Assembly: GCA_003661465.1 (NCBI GenBank)
Contig: QMWE01000011.1
Coordinates: 1-14,971 of the forward strand
DNA length: 14,971 bases
Reading direction: 5' to 3'
Origin: Hadesarchaea archaeon
GTDB taxonomy: Archaea > Hadarchaeota > Hadarchaeia > Hadarchaeales > Hadarchaeaceae
In this document: piece by piece, positions 13,152 to 14,971 of the stretch
Numbering within the stretch: the first letter of the stretch is position 1
Layout of the letters: the number at the start of each line of letters is the position of its first letter
The notes under the pieces: generated by a model
Databases searched by the model: none
Told to the model about the DNA's origin: nothing
Seen by the model: the letters and a program-made list of their open reading frames with translations, nothing else
Program-made: the position numbers and the translations under genes

Positions 13152-14159
13152 TCAACTTAAATCTTCCTCAGTAAATTCATCCATCTCGTAGGGTTCAAAT
13201 TTGCTCTTTCCGAGCATTACCTTGGTCTCTGGTGGAGTCAAAACTGGACATCCAAATCGTCCAGCGTCATCAAACGGTATACGCGGACAAGCTGTACACA
13301 CAAGGGCATCGAACTCAAAATCGTTCAGTTCTTCGGGCCTCACCTCATTCATCACGAGTATGGACGCCGTACGACCAGCGTGTTTAAGTTCCTTCACCAA
13401 TCGGGTGGCAAGATTAAAGCGTGTTTGTCCCGACTTTGTACTCACTATTATCCCAAACCGCTCACCAGCAGCTGCCCTGCTGATTACCGCCTTTCTCCTT
13501 TTTAAAAAATCTCCGATATCAGGAGAGATTCGCTTAGAGCTACTAGAGACCGGATTTACGGCCAGCACTTTCTTTCCCGTCGCAAGTGCAGCTCCCAGAG
13601 GGTGAAACTCTCCTGTTCCAAAGTAGAGAAACCCTTCGACAAGCGAACTGACAGAACGAGCGCATCCAAAATCGCAACCTAAAAGTTGTCCTGGATACTT
13701 GGCTCTGCGCCCTGGTTTTCCGATGAAGGGTTCGAACCCATGCATACGAAGCAACTCCGCGACATCATGCAGATAGGAGATGTGCTGCACTGTAGTGATG
13801 AGACCGACGCGTTTGAAATCCAGCTGGGGAAGTGCTGACTCGATAGCATCTGCTGGGTCGACAGGCATGCGAGCTTCAACGTACAGCGTTGGAAGACACG
13901 TTTTCAAACCCATATCGGCGTGCCCATAGTGTATCAGTACATCGCATCCCATTCGCCTAGCCTCAGCATCACCTAGATCACATCCCCCGTAGCAGCTCTC
14001 TCCAATTATGACTGGCTCAACGCCCATCTCCTCGAAGACCCTGAGGATCTCCGGGAGTTTAGGTCTAAGACCACTAGGCAGCTGAACAGCTACTCGCTTG
14101 GCTTCATATCGCTTTAGAAACCTACGTACACTTTTTTCTTCCAGATAGTATTTTAGCAT
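13152..14159 (-). CDS. dph2: 2-(3-amino-3-carboxypropyl)histidine synthase (Dph2), diphthamide biosynthesis
   Basis: Non-canonical radical-SAM-type [4Fe-4S] enzyme that transfers the 3-amino-3-carboxypropyl group of SAM to a histidine of elongation factor 2, the first step of diphthamide synthesis. The 335 residues match archaeal Dph2. Visible: VAVQLPSGLRPKLPEI near the N-terminus, and three cysteine clusters in the three repeated domains: ESCYGGCDLGD (Cys56/60), LLGCDFGCAR (Cys162/166) and CTACPRIPFDDAGRFGCPVLTPPE (Cys288/291/304). One cysteine from each is expected to bind the cluster, as in the Pyrococcus enzyme. Also present is the YFGTGEFHPLGAAL segment. ATG 14159 has an AGGA 6-7 nt upstream. 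It is the first gene of the minus-strand block. Confidence 0.95.
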   Translation of the reverse strand: MLKYYLEEKSVRRFLKRYEAKRVAVQLPSGLRPKLPEILRVFEEMGVEPVIIGESCYGGCDLGDAEARRMGCDVLIHYGHADMGLKTCLPTLYVEARMPVDPADAIESALPQLDFKRVGLITTVQHISYLHDVAELLRMHGFEPFIGKPGRRAKYPGQLLGCDFGCARSVSSLVEGFLYFGTGEFHPLGAALATGKKVLAVNPVSSSSKRISPDIGDFLKRRKAVISRAAAGERFGIIVSTKSGQTRFNLATRLVKELKHAGRTASILVMNEVRPEELNDFEFDALVCTACPRIPFDDAGRFGCPVLTPPETKVMLGKSKFEPYEMDEFTEEDLS

Positions 14160-14173
14160 GAGTTATCCTGATA

Positions 14174-14210
14174 TCACCAACTGCTCATTCACGTAAAGAT
14201 TTTATTGATT
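14174..14210 (-). promoter_or_regulatory. Candidate promoter and leader of the dph2-led gene block
   Basis: On the minus strand the divergent region contains CAATAAAATC (about 14200-14209), an AT-rich TATA-like element about 46 nt before the dph2 ATG, followed within the expected leader by GGTGAT (14174-14179), which resembles a Shine-Dalgarno site though it is rather far (13 nt) from the ATG. An AGGA lies closer. The TATA match is moderate. The same AT-rich stretch may also serve the plus-strand genes. Confidence 0.4.
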
Positions 14211-14220
14211 CGACCGAGTT

Positions 14221-14325
14221 ATGAATGAAAGAGGCAGGTGGATGATATCAAAGGATGAGATACTTTCAAATCCCGCATCCTATCTAAGGATCAACTTGCC
14301 GCCGACGCTGGGGGCGAAAACATGA
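14221..14325 (+). CDS. Possible 34-codon leader ORF upstream of the GH5 gene
   Basis: ATG at 14221 opens a 34-residue frame (starts MNERGRWMISKDEILSNPAS, ends INLPPTLGAKT) whose stop codon overlaps the ATG of the glycoside hydrolase gene in an ATGA arrangement. A second in-frame ATG at 14242 has AGGCAGGTGG directly upstream and would give 27 residues. I recognise no family, and the length is within what occurs by chance. The evidence for it being translated is the coupled ATGA junction and the ribosome-binding-like sequence. It may be a leader peptide, a short gene, or simply 5' untranslated DNA. Confidence 0.35.
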   Translation: MNERGRWMISKDEILSNPASYLRINLPPTLGAKT

Positions 14326-14971
14326 AACGTGTTCGTGCTGGTGTCTGGAGCGTCCTATTCGTGGTGTTTTTGGTGCTCCTCTTGTTCGCCCTGTCTTATT
14401 TTGTGATAAGGTTTACTTGGCACAGAATGCCATTTGCAACGTTTTCCATGGAGGGATCAAACCAGGGGCACGTGATCGTGAAGGAAAATGACTTCTACAT
14501 CGACGGAGTCAAGATCCAGTTCAAGGGCGTCGGGATAATGCCCCCGATCCTGTTGGAAAACAAGGGTGTGGACTTTTCCAGCTACATCGCAGAGATACGC
14601 AGATGGGGCGCAAATACGATAAGAGTTCCTGTATATCCGGTGATATATTATCTTTGGGAGAATATTTCCCCATGGGAGGATGTCGATAAGGCGATCGTCG
14701 AGGCAAAGAAAAATGGGTTGATGGTGATACTCGATTTTCACTCCGTGGGTTATCCACCAGAAGAAACGTACCACACTGAACCTACCGGAGAACAGACGGA
14801 GAACATATTTTACTACAAAAACGAGTGGCTTTTTGAGTTCTGGGAAGAAGCGAGCCTCCGATACAGGGGGGAAAACACCGTCATCGCGTATGAATTGTTC
14901 AACGAGGTCAAATGGCCGGAAAACGACAACTATGAGATCGGATGGCTCAGATGGAAAGCTTTCGTCGAGGA
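14322..14971 (+). CDS. Membrane-anchored glycoside hydrolase family 5-like protein (3'-truncated by window edge)
   Basis: Only the first 216 codons are in the window and the frame is open at the edge. Residues 8-30 form a hydrophobic segment after a KRVR start (VWSVLFVVFLVLLLFALSYF), a membrane anchor or uncleaved signal that would place the rest outside the cell. From about residue 50 the sequence looks like a GH5/cellulase-type TIM barrel: FYIDGVKIQFKGVG (58-71), RRWGANTIRVPV (93-104), a strand ending in LMVILDFHSVGYP (133-145), and VIAYELFNEVKWPE (187-200), whose Asn194-Glu195 matches the conserved Asn-Glu with the acid/base glutamate. The nucleophile glutamate would lie beyond the window. 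Substrate (cellulose, mannan or other beta-glycan) cannot be told. A GGGGGCGA lies 5 nt before the ATG. Confidence 0.8.
   Translation, partial: MKRVRAGVWSVLFVVFLVLLLFALSYFVIRFTWHRMPFATFSMEGSNQGHVIVKENDFYIDGVKIQFKGVGIMPPILLENKGVDFSSYIAEIRRWGANTIRVPVYPVIYYLWENISPWEDVDKAIVEAKKNGLMVILDFHSVGYPPEETYHTEPTGEQTENIFYYKNEWLFEFWEEASLRYRGENTVIAYELFNEVKWPENDNYEIGWLRWKAFVE

Noticed and set aside
12603..13160. 185-codon open frame on the plus strand opposite csl4
   Set aside because: It lies wholly antisense to a well-supported Csl4 gene, its protein shows no domain or coherent pattern, and it runs opposite to an otherwise uniform operon; a shadow frame.
14457..14774. 105-codon open frame on the minus strand opposite the GH5 gene
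   Set aside because: The plus-strand frame reads continuously to the window edge with GH5 motifs; the antisense frame has no recognisable feature.
1..14971. Search for tRNA genes, CRISPR repeats, insertion sequences, toxin-antitoxin or defence genes
   Set aside because: Coding sequence occupies nearly everything; no repeated spacer-like units, no cloverleaf-like stretch in the few gaps, and no transposase, nuclease-helicase or toxin-like protein was recognised.

Overview
The window is archaeal chromosome, almost certainly euryarchaeal in the broad sense. Nearly every gene is an archaeal or archaeal/eukaryotic information-processing gene (two-subunit primase, GINS, PCNA, RNA polymerase subunit L, TFS, exosome Csl4, aIF2-alpha, Nop10, ribosomal proteins L44e and S27e, Dph2), and one gene makes archaeal membrane lipids. 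I cannot name the genus. EndoQ, DUF99, the primase/GINS/PCNA linkage and a probably non-discriminating AspRS suit a thermophilic or anaerobic euryarchaeal lineage. There are no tRNA or rRNA genes, CRISPR arrays, insertion sequences or phage genes, and the gene packing is very tight.

Layout: (1) Bases 1-1242, plus strand: the 3' nine-tenths of an archaeal aspartyl-tRNA synthetase gene. (2) Bases 1247-14159, minus strand: 21 consecutive co-directional genes. In transcription order they are dph2, csl4, a 77-residue unknown, rpoL, DUF99, signal peptidase, Nudix hydrolase, tfs, a single-OB-fold protein, pcn (PCNA), priL, priS, GINS, rpl44e, rps27e, aIF2-alpha, nop10, a PAC2-type proteasome-assembly chaperone, endoQ, a 58-residue ferredoxin and geranylgeranyl reductase. 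Most junctions are 4-nt ATGA/GTGA overlaps or gaps under 35 nt. The longest gaps (50-62 nt) lie before priL, before rpl44e and before endoQ, and the last has a good TATA box. (3) Bases 14160-14321: a short divergent intergenic region with a candidate leader ORF. (4) Bases 14322-14971, plus strand: the start of a membrane-anchored GH5-type glycoside hydrolase, which marks the end of the housekeeping block.

How the genes fit together: the middle of the block is a replication module (ssDNA-binding-like OB protein, sliding clamp, primase, GINS). It is flanked by transcription and RNA-turnover genes upstream and by translation/ribosome-biogenesis genes downstream. This matches the replication-translation gene clustering already described in Archaea. 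EndoQ ends in a PCNA-binding-like motif, which ties it functionally to the clamp gene in the same block. The last two genes pair a lipid-saturating flavoenzyme with its likely electron donor. I saw no defence or other exotic system. The most interesting items are two genes below about 60 codons that are easy to miss (ferredoxin, Nop10), the unknown 77-residue protein between csl4 and rpoL, the OB protein coupled to pcn, the EndoQ tail, and the leader ORF in front of the GH5 gene.
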